Below are positions 1 to 9,297 of a stretch of 64,000 nucleotides of DNA, piece after piece; the stretch's first letter is position 1; every line of letters begins with the position of its first letter. The stretch is from CAVVMA01 sp963830715 (lineage in GTDB: Bacteria; Desulfobacterota; Binatia; Binatales; Binataceae), in NCBI GenBank assembly GCA_963830715.1, contig CAWHNS010000005.1, forward strand, positions 1 to 64,000. The letters are read 5' to 3'. The position numbers were made by a program, and so were the translations under genes. The notes beneath the pieces are model-generated. The model had not been told where the DNA came from. It searched no databases and was given only the letters and a program-made list of their open reading frames with translations.

Positions 1-361
1 AAGGACTGGAAGGCGGTGTCGAGCGACTGGCCCATACTCGCGAACAGCATCCGCCGGCGCCGGAGTGGGCGTCGCGGTTGGAGTCGCGGTCGATGTCGGG
101 GTCGGGGTTGGAGTGAGCGTTGCGGTCGGCGTGGGTGTCGGTGTTGGTAGAGTCGGCGTCGGCGTTGGCGTGGGAGTTGGCGTCGGAGTCGGAGTCGGCG
201 TGGAGTCGGCGGTGGAGTCGGCGTCGGGGAGTCGCAGTGGCGGCGGGCGTGCTGCCGAGACAGCACGCATCGACGCGCCCGGCCGCGAACGTCACCGCGA
301 ACGTCACCGCGAGCGTCGCCGCGAGCGCGACCGCGAGCGCTATGGACAGATAGTTGCGCAT
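1..361 (-). CDS. Secreted Pro-Thr-linker protein 3 (N-terminal part)
   Basis: Starts at the ATG at 361 with an Ala/Val-rich signal peptide (MRNYLSIALAVALAATLAV onward) ending in a Cys pair (DACCLG). A Thr-Pro repeat then covers roughly 60-230. The start overlaps the end of the preceding gene by about 22 bases, the same tight overlap seen between the other two Pro-Thr genes. At least one frame break lies in the repeat. Below position 60 another frame opens with an ATG, so this gene may end near there and another begin. No function can be assigned; the layout (signal peptide, Cys motif, PT linker) matches its two neighbours. Confidence 0.5.
   Translation of the reverse strand, partial: MRNYLSIALAVALAATLAVTFAVTFAAGRVDACCLGSTPAATATPRRRLHRRLHADSDSDANSHANADADSTNTDTHADRNAHSNPDPDIDRDSNRDAHSGAGGCCSRVWASRSTPPSSP
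60..230 (-). repeat. Period-6 (Thr-Pro)n coding repeat
   Basis: Hexanucleotide-period tract of GTC/GTT/GGA/GGC units on the plus strand, reading (Thr-Pro)n on minus. The Pro and Thr third positions vary, so this is a protein-level repeat and not a fresh slippage product. Confidence 0.8.
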
Positions 362-1457
362 TCGATCGTCGCCGGGCATCCGGTGGACATGCAGACCTGC
401 GGCACGCCGTTGTAGGTGATCGGCACTGGAGAAAGCGCGGCGTTCCGCCGCCCGGTTCCGGCTGGCCGGGCGCGCCGCCCGCCGACAGGTCCAGCGTCTC
501 GCGGTAGCAATCCGATGACTCGATCGGCGGGCCGTTCGGCGTCGGCAGCGGACAGGGCGTCGGCGTCGCGGGCGGAGTCGGGGTGGAGTCGGAGTTGGAG
601 TCGGAGTCAGGGTTGGAGTCGGAGTCGGCGTCGGCGTTCCGTTCGGCGTCGGCGTAGGCGTGGGAGTCCGAGTTGGAGTCGGCGTCGGTGTCGGCGTCGG
701 CGTGGGGGTCAACGGGGTCACAGTCGGGGTTGGCGTCGGAGTCGGCGTGGAGTCGCGGTGGGAGTCGGCGCATGGAGCAGCGCCTCGGCGACCGCGCTCG
801 CATCCGTGTAGCCGCTGCCGTCGTATCGGCGGGCATCGACGTGCCGCTCAGTATCTTGTCGCCGGAGAGCAGCCGTAGTAGACCGGCACTCCAATTCTGG
901 AGATAGCGCGTCAGCATGTCGGTCGGGCTTGAGATACTGCTACTGCCCGCGTCTCCGAAAAAGCCCACATGGCGTCGTTCGCCGTGCTCGGATATCCGAG
1001 CGCGAAAGTCCGCGTGCTGCTGGCGCCGTCGTTGGTGGTGAAGGTGTCCTCGAAGGTCGGGTCGGCGACGTTCTCGTAGGTCGTGATCGCCGAAGGAATA
1101 GACGACGCCGGTCCAGGTGTAGGTCGAGGCTCGCGACTGCCGGCGAAGCGGTAGTAGCAATCCGAGCGCGCGTAGGTGCCGTCGCTGGCCGCCGTGCGCG
1201 AAGGTCCATCCGGAAGGCGCCGCCGGCTGGCCGTCCCCGAGCTGTGCGCGAGGCAGGCCCACATGAAGCTCCCCTGAAGCCGTACCAGCCGGCACGCTCA
1301 GCGCGATCGAACTCGCGAGCGTCTGCGTGGTCGGGCCGCTGTTGTTGACGTAGCAGACGCTGCCGCTCGGACAGGGCGGGATTCCGGCGCGGGCCGCGCT
1401 CACGAGGCCGAGCAGCAGCAGGCCGCAGAGCAGCGCGCGCAGCTTGTCATGTCCCAT
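340..1457 (-). CDS. Secreted Cys-rich protein with Pro-Thr linker 2 (frameshifted)
   Basis: Start at the ATG at 1457 gives MGHDKLRALLCGLLLLGLVS followed by an ARA-type cleavage site and a CPSGSVCYVNN motif. Joining frames gives a beta-rich domain with DVMWACLAHSSG-, SDCYYRFAG- and STYTW-like stretches, a form seen in phage or surface structural proteins. A PT linker (about 590-765) and a Cys-rich tail ending VCMSTGCPATIECATICP follow, with the stop at 342-340. At least five single-base frame breaks lie between 1260 and 400, so the copy is either badly sequenced or decayed. It overlaps both neighbours by 11 and 22 bases, which suggests translational coupling. Host-receptor fibre and surface adhesin are both possible. 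Confidence 0.55.
590..765 (-). repeat. Period-6 (Thr-Pro)n coding repeat
   Basis: Second hexanucleotide-period Thr-Pro tract, inside the second Pro-Thr-linker gene. Frame interruptions occur within it. Confidence 0.8.
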
Positions 1458-2932
1458 AAGCGCCCTCGTCTCCGGCCGAGCCGTCCATCAGGAAGCAGCT
1501 CGACTCGGTCCGCGATCCGCACGAGACCGGGTTGTGGTTGCTCGAGCATCGCGGGGTCGCTCCCGGCGGGATGCACGAATCGCAGATTGTGTCGGGCGGC
1601 GTGGCGCTTAGCGTGTGCGGAGAGCCGGGCGCACGGCGAGCTGGGCGCGGCGGCTTCGAGCAGGTTCCATCGGTAGCCGTCCCACCAGCAGGACCGCCCG
1701 TTGTCGGTGCGGAACTCGCGATCGGCGGGATTGGCGCTGCATAGCCCGGCGCCGCTGCCGGTGCCCGCGCCGGTGCAGCATGGATAGGGAGCGCCGGCGC
1801 CCGTGCATTTGTAATTCGCGGTCGCGGAACAGTTGCCCTGCTCGCTCAGATAGACCGGGATCGGCGTCGGGGTCGGAGTGGGAGTCGGCGTCGGAGTGGG
1901 AGTCGGGGTCGGAGTGGGAGTCGGGGTCGGCGTCGGAGTAGGAGTCGGCGTTGGAGTGGGAGTTGGCGTCGGGGTCGGAGTAGGAGTCGGCGTGGGAGTC
2001 GGCGTGGGAGTCGGCGTGGGAGTCGGAGTCGGCGTGGGAGTCGGTGTAGGAGTTGGAGTCGGGGTCTTGGTCGGCGTGGGGGTCGGCGTCGGAGTTGGAG
2101 TCGGCGTCGGAGTCGGAGTCGGCGTAGGCGTTGGAGTCGGGGTGGGAGTTGCGGCAGGAGTGGGCGTTGGAGTCGGGGTTGGAGTCGGCGTCGGGGTTGG
2201 GGTCGGCGTCGTGCCGGGCAGGATCGCGAACGAGACCGACGCCGAACCCGTGGTCGTCGTGTTGGTATCGGCGTAGGTAGTGCCGGAGACATAAGACCCG
2301 GTGTCGCTAACTCCCTGACACCAGTTCGAGCCAGCGGAATAGGCCGTCAGCGACTGGTTGCCAGGCAGCCCGGCGGCGAAGCTGAAGGTGTTGGCCTCGC
2401 AGCCGACGCCACAAACGTAGCAATCGGCGGTTTGGCTGGTTGTGAGCCCAGCGCAGGACATATACGTTTCTCCGGCCACATGAGTTCCGCCGTCCACGTC
2501 GATGCTTGTGTTCGCGTTAGCCCCGTTGTTGCGGTACAGGTAGATTTTCGCGACTGCGTAGGCGGTGGTGCTGAAACTCACCGTGTACTGGGTCCCGGCG
2601 GTGTCTCCGCTGGCCGCGTTTTTGTAGTAGCTCTGCGTAATGACATAGCTGAGGGCGTTCTCACCCGGCCCGGCGGACCACCCGGTCGGCCCGGTGATCG
2701 TCGCCGTGTTGTAGTAGGTCACCCACATCAGCATTAGGTCGCCGACCGCAATCCCGGTCGGGGCGGCGGGCTTGACGGTGGTGCCGCTCTCAATCGCTGT
2801 GGACGATGCGACGAAGCCGAGCGTGTTGGGCGATCCCGCTGACCAGGTGGACAAGCCGAGGCTGGCCTCGGCGCGAGGCGCGAGGACGATCGGGATCGCG
2901 GCCGCGATCGCGAGGGCGAGCGCGCGGCGCAT
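1447..2932 (-). CDS. Secreted Cys-rich protein with long Pro-Thr linker 1
   Basis: The ATG at 2932 shares its first base with the TGA of the upstream fibre gene (TGATG). It gives a clear signal peptide, MRRALALAIAAAIPIVLAP followed by RAEA. Residues about 25-230 form a beta-rich domain with four Cys near its end (YVCGVGCEA). About 115 residues of Thr-Pro repeat follow (1860-2212), then a Cys-rich tail (CTGAGAPYPCC and CDSCIPPGATPRC). One frame break near 1640 hides the true end. In the corrected frame the protein ends GDEGAYGT with TGA at 1449-1447, overlapping the next start. A secreted product is odd in a tail operon; see findings. Function unknown; binding or adhesion is an inference from the layout. 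Confidence 0.65.
1860..2212 (-). repeat. Long period-6 (Thr-Pro)n coding repeat
   Basis: About 350 bases of hexanucleotide-period sequence encoding roughly 58 Thr-Pro units, with one TPAATP and one TKTP interruption. Codon third positions are mixed. Confidence 0.9.
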
Positions 2933-4247
2933 CAGGTCTGCGCGAGCAGCGCCCATCGGCCGGCCTCGGCGTCGATCAGGTTGAGCGAATTGTTCTTCGC
3001 GATCGGCCACGGCGACTGGTTATCGTCGATCGCGTCCGCTGCCGGCGGGCGTGATTATCGTCTCGAACGCACTGCGGTTCTTGACCGCGATCGGCCTCGA
3101 GCTGCCGGCGGCGGCGGGCAGGTCGATCGTGACGTTGGCGGCGGTCGCCTCGCCGACGATCACGATCGCGATTCCGGCCGGGACGCTGTAGGGCGAGTCG
3201 GCGTCGGTGATTACGACCATCCCGCCGCCTGCGCCTCCTCCGACGCCGCCCGAGATGGTCACCGCGACCGATTGCGGGTCGGGGCTGTAGTTGCCGCTGG
3301 TGTCGCGCACGCCGAGCCAGAAGGTGTAGCTGCCGTTGGGCACCCGGATCGAAAAGTTGGTGGTGCGCGCGCGCGCCACCAGCGACGCAGCTGCCCAGCT
3401 CGCGCCGAGCCGGATTTCATACTCGCCGAGCGCCGACCAGGTGAAGCGGCGTCCAGCTAAGCTGCGCGATTCCGTCGCCCGCGTCGATCGCTCCGAGGCC
3501 GCTCACGTCGGGCGGAAGAGTCGTCTGCCCGGCCACGGTCGAGTTGGCGATCGTGGCCCACGGAGTGACCGATCCGTCGGTCATCTCGTAGCGCATCCGG
3601 ATCGCGTAGAGCACGGACGGACTCACCGGATGGATGTAGATGAAGCGGCTGAGCGTCTGGAGGCCCATCTCGGTCCACGGCGCCGCCGGCGCCGAGCTGG
3701 GCGTGACGCCGTTGGAGATCAGATGCCAGTAGGGCGGCGCGCTGGCCGGCGACCAGTACGGATTGCCGCTCAGGTCGAGCGTGCCGGGCGCCTGGTTGGC
3801 GTTGGCTTCGAGGCAGAGCCATACGCCGCCGCCGTAGGCAGCAAAATCCCCCACGTTGTAGGCGGTCGCGCCCGACCATGCGGCGGGCGCCTGCGTCGTC
3901 CCAACCGGATGGTCGGTGTTCGGGATGACGCACATCCAGAACTGCCCGCTCGAATCGGTTACCGTATCGCCGACCACGTAGGCTTGCGTGGATGACCAGG
4001 CGGCGGCGCCGTTGGTGGTGCCGTCGAGGGCGCCGCGGCGGAACTGGACGCGTACGCCGGAGATTTTCGGGATCGCGCCGGCGGCCTGCCGCGCGGGCTG
4101 GGCGAACTGCTGGAGCGCAGAGAGATCGAGCTGGACCAGGATGCGCGGGGTGCCCGACCCGTCGCTATCCTTCGCCATCGCATAGTCGTCGGACCGCGCC
4201 GAGAGAATCACCGGCGGCGCGAGCGGCGTGTGTGCGATCGCGGGCAT
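2932..4247 (-). CDS. Tail fibre/tip protein with carbohydrate-binding-like and FnIII-like domains (two frameshifts)
   Basis: The start at 4247 (MPAIAHTPLAPPVILSARSD) follows directly after a family D palindrome. Two repeats of the type W-Y-x-x-GD-x-V/F-x-x-x-x-x-x-W-x-C (AYVVGDTVTDSSGQFWMC and AYNVGDFAAYGGGVWLC) resemble chitin-binding CBM5/12 modules. A fibronectin-III-like segment follows (SWT to SIRVPNGSYTFWLGVRD), then a small beta domain. Frames must be joined near 3450 and 3045. After the second join the protein ends IDAEAGRWALLAQT with TGA at 2934-2932, overlapping the next ATG by one base. The position after the tape-measure and spike genes suits a receptor-binding fibre. Not recognised as a named family. 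Confidence 0.6.
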
Positions 4248-4255
4248 CTCTTATT

Positions 4256-4314
4256 TGTAGGGGCGGGTCGAGACCCGCCCGCCGCATCCGGGCGACTCGC
4301 GAGTCGCCCCTACA
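4256..4314. repeat. Dispersed palindrome, family D (TGTAGGGGCG ... CGCCCCTACA)
   Basis: A 59-base inverted repeat with TGTAGGGGC / GCCCCTACA ends and two internal palindromes (GGGTCGAGACCC, GCGACTCGCGAGTCGC). A second copy with the same ends is at 49306-49355. It sits in the 125-base gap between the tailspike and fibre genes. Confidence 0.8.
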
Positions 4315-4318
4315 AGAG

Positions 4319-4372
4319 GGATGCCGGAGCGAAGCGTCCCCGGCGCGATGCGAGCCAGGGTGAGGTTCAGCA
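4319..4372. repeat. Dispersed repeat, family A arm (TGCCGGAGCG ... GGTGAGGTT)
   Basis: Shares the TGCCGGAGCG and GTGAGGTT blocks with the copies at 10243-10331 and 11006-11077, in the same orientation. It directly abuts the family D palindrome. Confidence 0.6.
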
Positions 4373-6594
4373 TCACCAGCATGGGACGCCGGTCTCGTTC
4401 CACGTGCTGCCGGTGCAGCTCAGCAGGCAAGGGCCGGTGCCGCCACTGGCGTAGGGCGTTCCCGCGGTGCAGACGGTGGCCGCGTCGGAGACGCATACCA
4501 GCGAATGCGCGGGCGCCTGGAGCGATCCGCAGGTCGGGCACGGGAGTGCCTGCCGCCGAGTAGTTCAGCGCGAGCGGCAGGACGTCGAGGCCGGCGCCGT
4601 AGAGATGCAGCACGGTCGCGGCGGTGCGCTGGAAGGCGACCTGCTGGTCGTCGCCGAGGAAGATGTTGCCGGTGTTGGTGCCCGAGGCCGACATCAGCGA
4701 TCCGCCGGAGAGATTGTTCGGCCGCGCGCCGGCGGTGACCGATCCATTGGTGATCGCGACCAGATATCCTTGCGCCGGTCCGGAGCATCCCTTGAACCAG
4801 GACGTCCCAGAGTCCTGCATCGAGAGCACCGACGCGTTGGCGACGCCGTTCTTGCCGCCGACGATCCAGGGCGTGAGATTCGGTGCCGTCCCAGGCGCCG
4901 CCGTTGTTGCCGATCGAGTTGACGAAATCGCATCCGTCGATCAGCACCGAGCCGGCCTGAATCGGCGTTCCGCTCACGCCGGTTCGCGCCCAGATGACGG
5001 TCCCATCGGTCACGAAATGCGTCTGATAGGTGTAGGTCGCGCTGGAGGCGACGGTCGTGCCCGCATAGCCCATCAGGGCAATTTGGGTGCTGCTGAGGTA
5101 GGCCGCGACGCGGGTCTGAAGGTTGCCGCCGCTCGGACCGGCGCCGTTAATCGTGATGAACTCGTCCTTGATCTGCGGGTAGAACGCAGTGCCGGTCAGG
5201 ATATTCGAGCCGCTCGCGATCGCGCCGTCCGATCGCGAGGCGGTGAGCTGCGGGAAAGGTCGGGCACGATCCGCCGGTGGTTCCCGATGCCGTCGCGACG
5301 AATGAGTACCCGCCCGCGTTGTTGCATCCGGGAACGACGTAGGCGCCCAGCGCGACCGCGGTGTTCTGGCTCCAGGCGGGCAGCGTGGCGGTCGGAATCG
5401 AGACGTTGAACACTGATTGCCGATCCAGTTGGTCGCGCGCTGGTAGGAGCTGTTGCAGGCGCTGTCGTGCATCGAATAGGTGACGTTGCCCTCGTTCTCG
5501 TTCTCGACGAAATCCGGCGTGGAGATGACCCCTGAATCGACCTGGAAGGCCGCGCTCGAAGCGCCGATCGCGTTGGAGCCGTTCACCTGCTCGACGCGCC
5601 AGGAGCCGTTGCTCACGACATCGCGGAAGTAGATTCCGCACTGCTGGACGTTGCCCTGCCGGATCTTGCTCATCTGGGCGGCGTTCGCGCCGTTGATCAG
5701 CACGCCGACGCTGGAGGTGGTCCCGTCGCACTGGATAAGGAAGTTCTCCAGGTCGGTCGAATCGGCGCGATAAGTCGGGCCGGCGGTGGTGCTCGCGGTG
5801 CCGTACACCACGCCGTAGTGGACGCCCCGGATAGTCAGTCCCCGGAAGTTGTTGAAGCCCGACGCCGGGTTGTTGTCGGAGTCGTATTTGAGGCCGATCG
5901 TGTTCTGCTGGTTCGCGCTCGAAGCGGACGTCGCGTCGAGCGTCACGCCGATCAGCGCGGAGTGCATCACGTCGTGCGCCGTGACGATCGGCGTAAGCCC
6001 GGAGAGCGAGCTGGAGGGCGCCCACTTGATGATGGTGCCCATCGGGGATTCGGCGCCTTCGTTGGTGCCACCGCCCTGGCCGTAGACGGTAACGCAGCCG
6101 GGAGTCGCGGCTCCCGTCCCAAGATTCAAGCTCGTACCGGCGGCGAGCGTCCATACATTCGATATGGTCTGCGGCAGGACAACGATCGCGCACTCGCTCT
6201 GCGCGGTCGCGATCGCGCCGTTGATCGCCAGCGTGCAATCCGTGGCGGCATTCGAGCACGTAGGCGGAACGATCACCGGCAGGCCGACCGTGCCGGGGCC
6301 GAGGACCGGAGTGATCGGGCCGCAGGTGCCGTCGAGCAGGCAGTTGATCTCCCATCGCTCGAAGTCGCCGGCGCTGGGCGCCACGTAGCGCGGGACGAGC
6401 GAGTCGTCCTGGCCGGGATTGGCGCTGACGATCGGCGACGGCGAGACGTAGGGCGCTGCCAGAGCAAGAGCAGGCAGTAACCACAGATGGACACTGATGA
6501 ACACTGATCCGAGCAGCCAGCTCCGCCGTCGCGGAGCGCGGTGCGAGAGAAAACATTTCTCGGCGTTCATCGGTGCGGCTGCATCTGTGTTCAT
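4373..6594 (-). CDS. Beta-helix (pectate-lyase-like) tailspike with N-terminal signal-like segment (frameshifted)
   Basis: The first ~40 codons lie inside a dispersed repeat (family B), giving a chimeric N-terminus that ends in a hydrophobic LLPALALAAPYV stretch. The body has GLPVIVPPTCSNAATDC, then a right-handed beta-helix pattern (GVTLDATSASS, LTIRGVHYGVVYG, VGVLINGANAAQ), typical of the pectate-lyase/Pfl6 fold used by tailspikes. Frame breaks occur near 5413, 5270, 4880 and 4530. In the joined frame the C-terminus is Cys-rich (CVSDAATVC, GTGPCLLSC, VPCW) with TGA at 4375-4373. Likely role: host polysaccharide binding or cleavage at the particle tip. The true start may be elsewhere if the repeat is a late insertion. 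Confidence 0.65.
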
Positions 6595-6604
6595 CGGTGG
6601 TTAC
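6472..6604. repeat. Dispersed inverted repeat, family B (ACCACAGATGAACACCGATG type)
   Basis: Left arm GTAACCACAGATGGACACTG and right arm CATCTGTGTTCATCGGTGG are inverted copies about 80 bases apart. The element overlaps the start of the tailspike gene. Further copies or arms are at 9719-9840, 10681-10708 and 19068-19088. Confidence 0.8.
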
Positions 6605-6613
6605 CTCTTCTCC

Positions 6614-7051
6614 TCATGGCAGAATCTCCAGGTATAGAGTCACTTCGTAATGCCTGCCGTCGCCGGCGTCGGCGTATTCGGGCGGCTTGGCGAATCGGAA
6701 GGTATTGAGGCCGACGAAGATCAGCGCGAGCAGGCTGGTGTCGCCGACCTGGCTCGTGTCGGAGTCGGGGATAGCCGGCGAGGCGGTGTCGCGCTGCCGG
6801 CGCTGCATCGTCCACGAAAAGCTCAATGCGCCGCCGGCGCAATCGTTGACGTAGAAGTCGTCGAGCGCGTCGAGCTGGTCCTCGTCGCAGACGATCATCC
6901 CTTCGACCATCCGGACGCCGGCGGTGAAGCGGCGGCGCACCTTGGCCGGCCCGGCGTCCATCTGGGTGCGGACGGTGAGACTGGGCGCGGCCTCCTTGTA
7001 GTTGCGCGTGAGGAGGTACTGCGGGAGCATCGCGGGCCAGATGGGAGTCAT
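6614..7051 (-). CDS. Phage distal tail protein of the LPQ / MDAGPAKVRRR type
   Basis: 145 residues starting MTPIWPAMLPQYLLTRNY. The pattern W-P-x-x-LPQ near the start and MDAGPAKVRRRFTAG at residues about 30-45 is common in a small prophage protein encoded just after the tape measure. The ATG at 7051 overlaps the tape-measure stop by 4 bases. It occupies the position of the distal tail protein (gp12) in gene transfer agents, although I cannot show it is the same family. No frameshift. Confidence 0.6.
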   Translation of the reverse strand: MTPIWPAMLPQYLLTRNYKEAAPSLTVRTQMDAGPAKVRRRFTAGVRMVEGMIVCDEDQLDALDDFYVNDCAGGALSFSWTMQRRQRDTASPAIPDSDTSQVGDTSLLALIFVGLNTFRFAKPPEYADAGDGRHYEVTLYLEILP

Positions 7052-7733
7052 CGCTTCACCGGGACGGGGGCGCTGCCGAACTGATCGCGGATCGACTGGG
7101 CGAGCGGGCCGTTGGTGCGCACGTCGCGCGCCATCTGGTTGCCGATTATCACGTCGATAGTCTTGCCGCCGCGCCCGTCGCTGCGCGTGCGGGTGGTGGC
7201 CTGTGCGCCGGAGTAGTTGTGGACGTTGACCGCGACATTATGCCGCCGGCAGGCCCGCGATCGTTGTCGGGACCGATCTTCACGTGCTCGCCCGGAGTGG
7301 CGCGAAAGGCTACAAGTTGGCTGTCCGTGCCGCCGCTGCCGCCGACGTCGAAAGAACCGCCGCTCGCGAAACCGGTGGAATCGAAAACGCCTGCCAGCGC
7401 GTCGCCGACCGACGACAGACTGAATGTCGGGAGTTGGGTCGCGCCGCCGGACAGTGCGTTGAGCAGCGGGTTCAGGACCGTCAATTGCAGGACTGCCTTC
7501 TCGACGTCGCTCGCGAGTCCGAGTGCGGCGTCGCCCAATGACAGCCACACGTCCTTGGCCCTCCCGGCGTCGACGATCGTGTCAAGCATCCGATCCCCAG
7601 CCAGGTTCAGGGCGGACTCGAACGCGCCGCTCGTTTCCGAAACCTGCGCGCGCGCCGATTCGAGATCGGCGTTCAGAGTGTCGAGACTCGCGACGATCTC
7701 GATTCGAGCCGTGCCGAGGATTTCGTCAGACAT
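7048..7733 (-). CDS. Very short tape-measure-like protein (frameshifted)
   Basis: The N-terminus MSDEILGTARIEIVASLDTLN with a helical ASDVEKAVLQLTVLNPLLNALSGG region matches the ends of tape-measure/minor tail proteins, but the long central helix is absent. A single break near 7240 separates GPDNDRGPAGG from the continuation NVAVNVHNYSGAQATTRTRS, ending APVPVKR. The joined protein is about 229 residues, against 600 or more for a usual siphophage. Gene transfer agents have similarly short ones. The stop overlaps the next start (ATGA). It sets tail length, so a short tail is predicted. An internal deletion is the alternative. Confidence 0.6.
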
Positions 7734-7762
7734 CGCAGGTAGTTGGGTTCAAGCCGCGGTGG

Positions 7763-8044
7763 CTATCTGGCGGCGCGCCGCATTTGGACGACGATTGCTT
7801 CGTGTTCCCGGCCGCGGCGATCGAGATCTTCTTCCGGCGCACGCTCGCGTGGCGGCCGCAGAATCTCCTTCAGGGGCGCAAGCCGCTCGACCCGCTGGAA
7901 GGCCGCGACGTGCCAGGCGAACGCGAGGTCGCGCCGGGTCCGAGCTTTTGCGCGACGAGCATGAGCGCGGACATGAAGCGAGATCTCTCGGGGCGTGGAA
8001 CGCCAGAACGCATCGGGCGTGAGGCCCAGTTCGATCGCCAGCAT
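7763..8044 (-). CDS. Phage tail assembly chaperone 2 (GTA gp10.1/TAC-like)
   Basis: 93 residues with LGLTPDAFWRSTPREISLHV, matching the L-G-L-x-P-x-x-F-W-x-x-T-P-x-E core of Phage_TAC/rcc01693-like proteins. The frame stays open upstream of the ATG and reads PASAPEEARWDDLL, which looks like real coding sequence with no start codon before an in-frame stop. So the protein may be made by a frame change from the preceding chaperone gene, as with lambda G/GT, or an indel hides its start. It helps load the tail tube onto the tape measure. Confidence 0.6.
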   Translation of the reverse strand: MLAIELGLTPDAFWRSTPREISLHVRAHARRAKARTRRDLAFAWHVAAFQRVERLAPLKEILRPPRERAPEEDLDRRGREHEAIVVQMRRAAR

Positions 8045-8088
8045 GAGAAGATCGTCCCATCGTGCTTCTTCCGGTGCAGAGGCCGGCG

Positions 8089-8487
8089 CTATGCGATCTC
8101 GGTAGGGTCCTTGTCACTGCGGTCCGCATCCGCGATGTTCTCCCGGCGCGGCATCGCCGCGCGCCACGCATCCATGATGATCGGGGCGGCGGCAGAAGCG
8201 CCGCCGAGTTCATCGAAGATGTCCCCGACCTCCTCGATGGTGTAGGGGCGATCCGATCCGGTCACGTCGGCGCCGTGCCCATTGTGAGCGTCCTCTGAGC
8301 GCCGCTTCAGGCGCGCTCCCTCCAGGCCTGCCCACATCATCACCTGCAGCTCGACAATCCCGAGCGACCGCAGCGCGACGGCCAGCGGCCGACCCAATTC
8401 CTTCTCCAGGCGGTAGAGCGCGTTCTGGGTGAAGCGGATAGTGTATGACCTTCCGCCGGCTTCGAACGTGCGTTCCTGATTCGGCAT
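8089..8487 (-). CDS. Phage tail assembly chaperone 1 (GTA-gp10-like)
   Basis: Starts MPNQERTFEAGGRSYTIRFT. The segment NALYRLEKELGRPLAVALRSLG and MMWAGLEGARLKR fit the gene-transfer-agent gp10 / phage tail chaperone family (a DUF3356-like fold, from memory). I chose the second Met because it matches the family start. It lies between the tail tube and the second chaperone, the usual place. The C-terminus DKDPTEIA overlaps the upstream-open frame of the next gene. Confidence 0.6.
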   Translation of the reverse strand: MPNQERTFEAGGRSYTIRFTQNALYRLEKELGRPLAVALRSLGIVELQVMMWAGLEGARLKRRSEDAHNGHGADVTGSDRPYTIEEVGDIFDELGGASAAAPIIMDAWRAAMPRRENIADADRSDKDPTEIA

Positions 8488-8553
8488 TGACGATCTCAAT
8501 CTCAGTGAGTAGTCACACTGGCCCGGGATGGGCGAATCGTGATCGTACCCGCA

Positions 8554-9210
8554 TCAGGCCGTCCAGTTGCCGGTCACTTGAAACGTGACCGCGACGGTGG
8601 CAGGCGTCTTGTCCTTGAAGTCGCCGCTTATCTGCGTGACGATCGCATTGGCCTGCTCGAGCGCCGCGCCGCTCTCCTGCCGCTGGAGCATCAGGACCGT
8701 GCCGTTTCGCATCGCGCCTTTGAGTTGGAGGTAGGCCGCGTCGGTGGGCACATATAGATGATCCAGCGTGACGGTGGCGTCGTACTCACCGGGAATGAAT
8801 TGTCTATTGCGGCTCGACTTGTTGGTCATATCGATGGCCTTGGTCCGCTCGTCAAACTTGGCTTGGGTCTGCGAACCCACCGCGGCGTAGGTTATCCAGG
8901 TGTAATTTGCCGTGATGGCTGCGAGGTTGGCGGGAGCAGAGGCGAGATTCAGCGTCGCCGCGCCGGTCAGGTAATCGATCGTCGATCCGGAAGCGACGCC
9001 CGCGCCGGCCAGATTGCCGCTGCCATCGTCGGTCGCACTGACCGCGCCGACGGCGATCGTGACCGTGCCCGGCTGAATCGGCCGATTCGCCATCGTGTGG
9101 CTGAAGGTGGTCGCCGTCCCGTTGCCGGCGCCAAACGCCTCGCCGGTCACGGAGGTGGCCGCGGTCTGGGCCAGCACCAAAACCGCAGTTCCGCTAAGTG
9201 GAGTAGCCAT
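8554..9210 (-). CDS. Major tail tube protein
   Basis: 218 residues, starting MATPLSGTAVLVLAQTAATS. Its C-terminal half (VTLDHLYVPTDAAYLQLKGAMRNGTVLMLQRQES, then DKTPATVAVTFQVTGNWTA) is a typical lambda/TP901-type tail tube pattern. An inserted beta module (GNGTATTFSHTMANRPIQPG ... DDGSGNLAGAGVASGSTIDYLTG) also occurs in the connector gene at 11080-11964 (GNLTGAGVAGGSTINYSSGA), so the two phage proteins share a domain. It is the building block of the tail tube. No frameshift. Confidence 0.75.
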   Translation of the reverse strand: MATPLSGTAVLVLAQTAATSVTGEAFGAGNGTATTFSHTMANRPIQPGTVTIAVGAVSATDDGSGNLAGAGVASGSTIDYLTGAATLNLASAPANLAAITANYTWITYAAVGSQTQAKFDERTKAIDMTNKSSRNRQFIPGEYDATVTLDHLYVPTDAAYLQLKGAMRNGTVLMLQRQESGAALEQANAIVTQISGDFKDKTPATVAVTFQVTGNWTA

Positions 9211-9297
9211 TCAAGCCTCCTTGACAGAGAACAACCAACCTGCGTGGATAGCCATCGAACGTGGTGAGTGTATCGGACGGAGTATGCATTATCTGAC

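Noticed and set aside
1878..2276. Plus-strand Gly-Val repeat protein
   Set aside because: It is the complement of the Thr-Pro linker; signal peptide, domain and stop-start overlaps support the minus strand.
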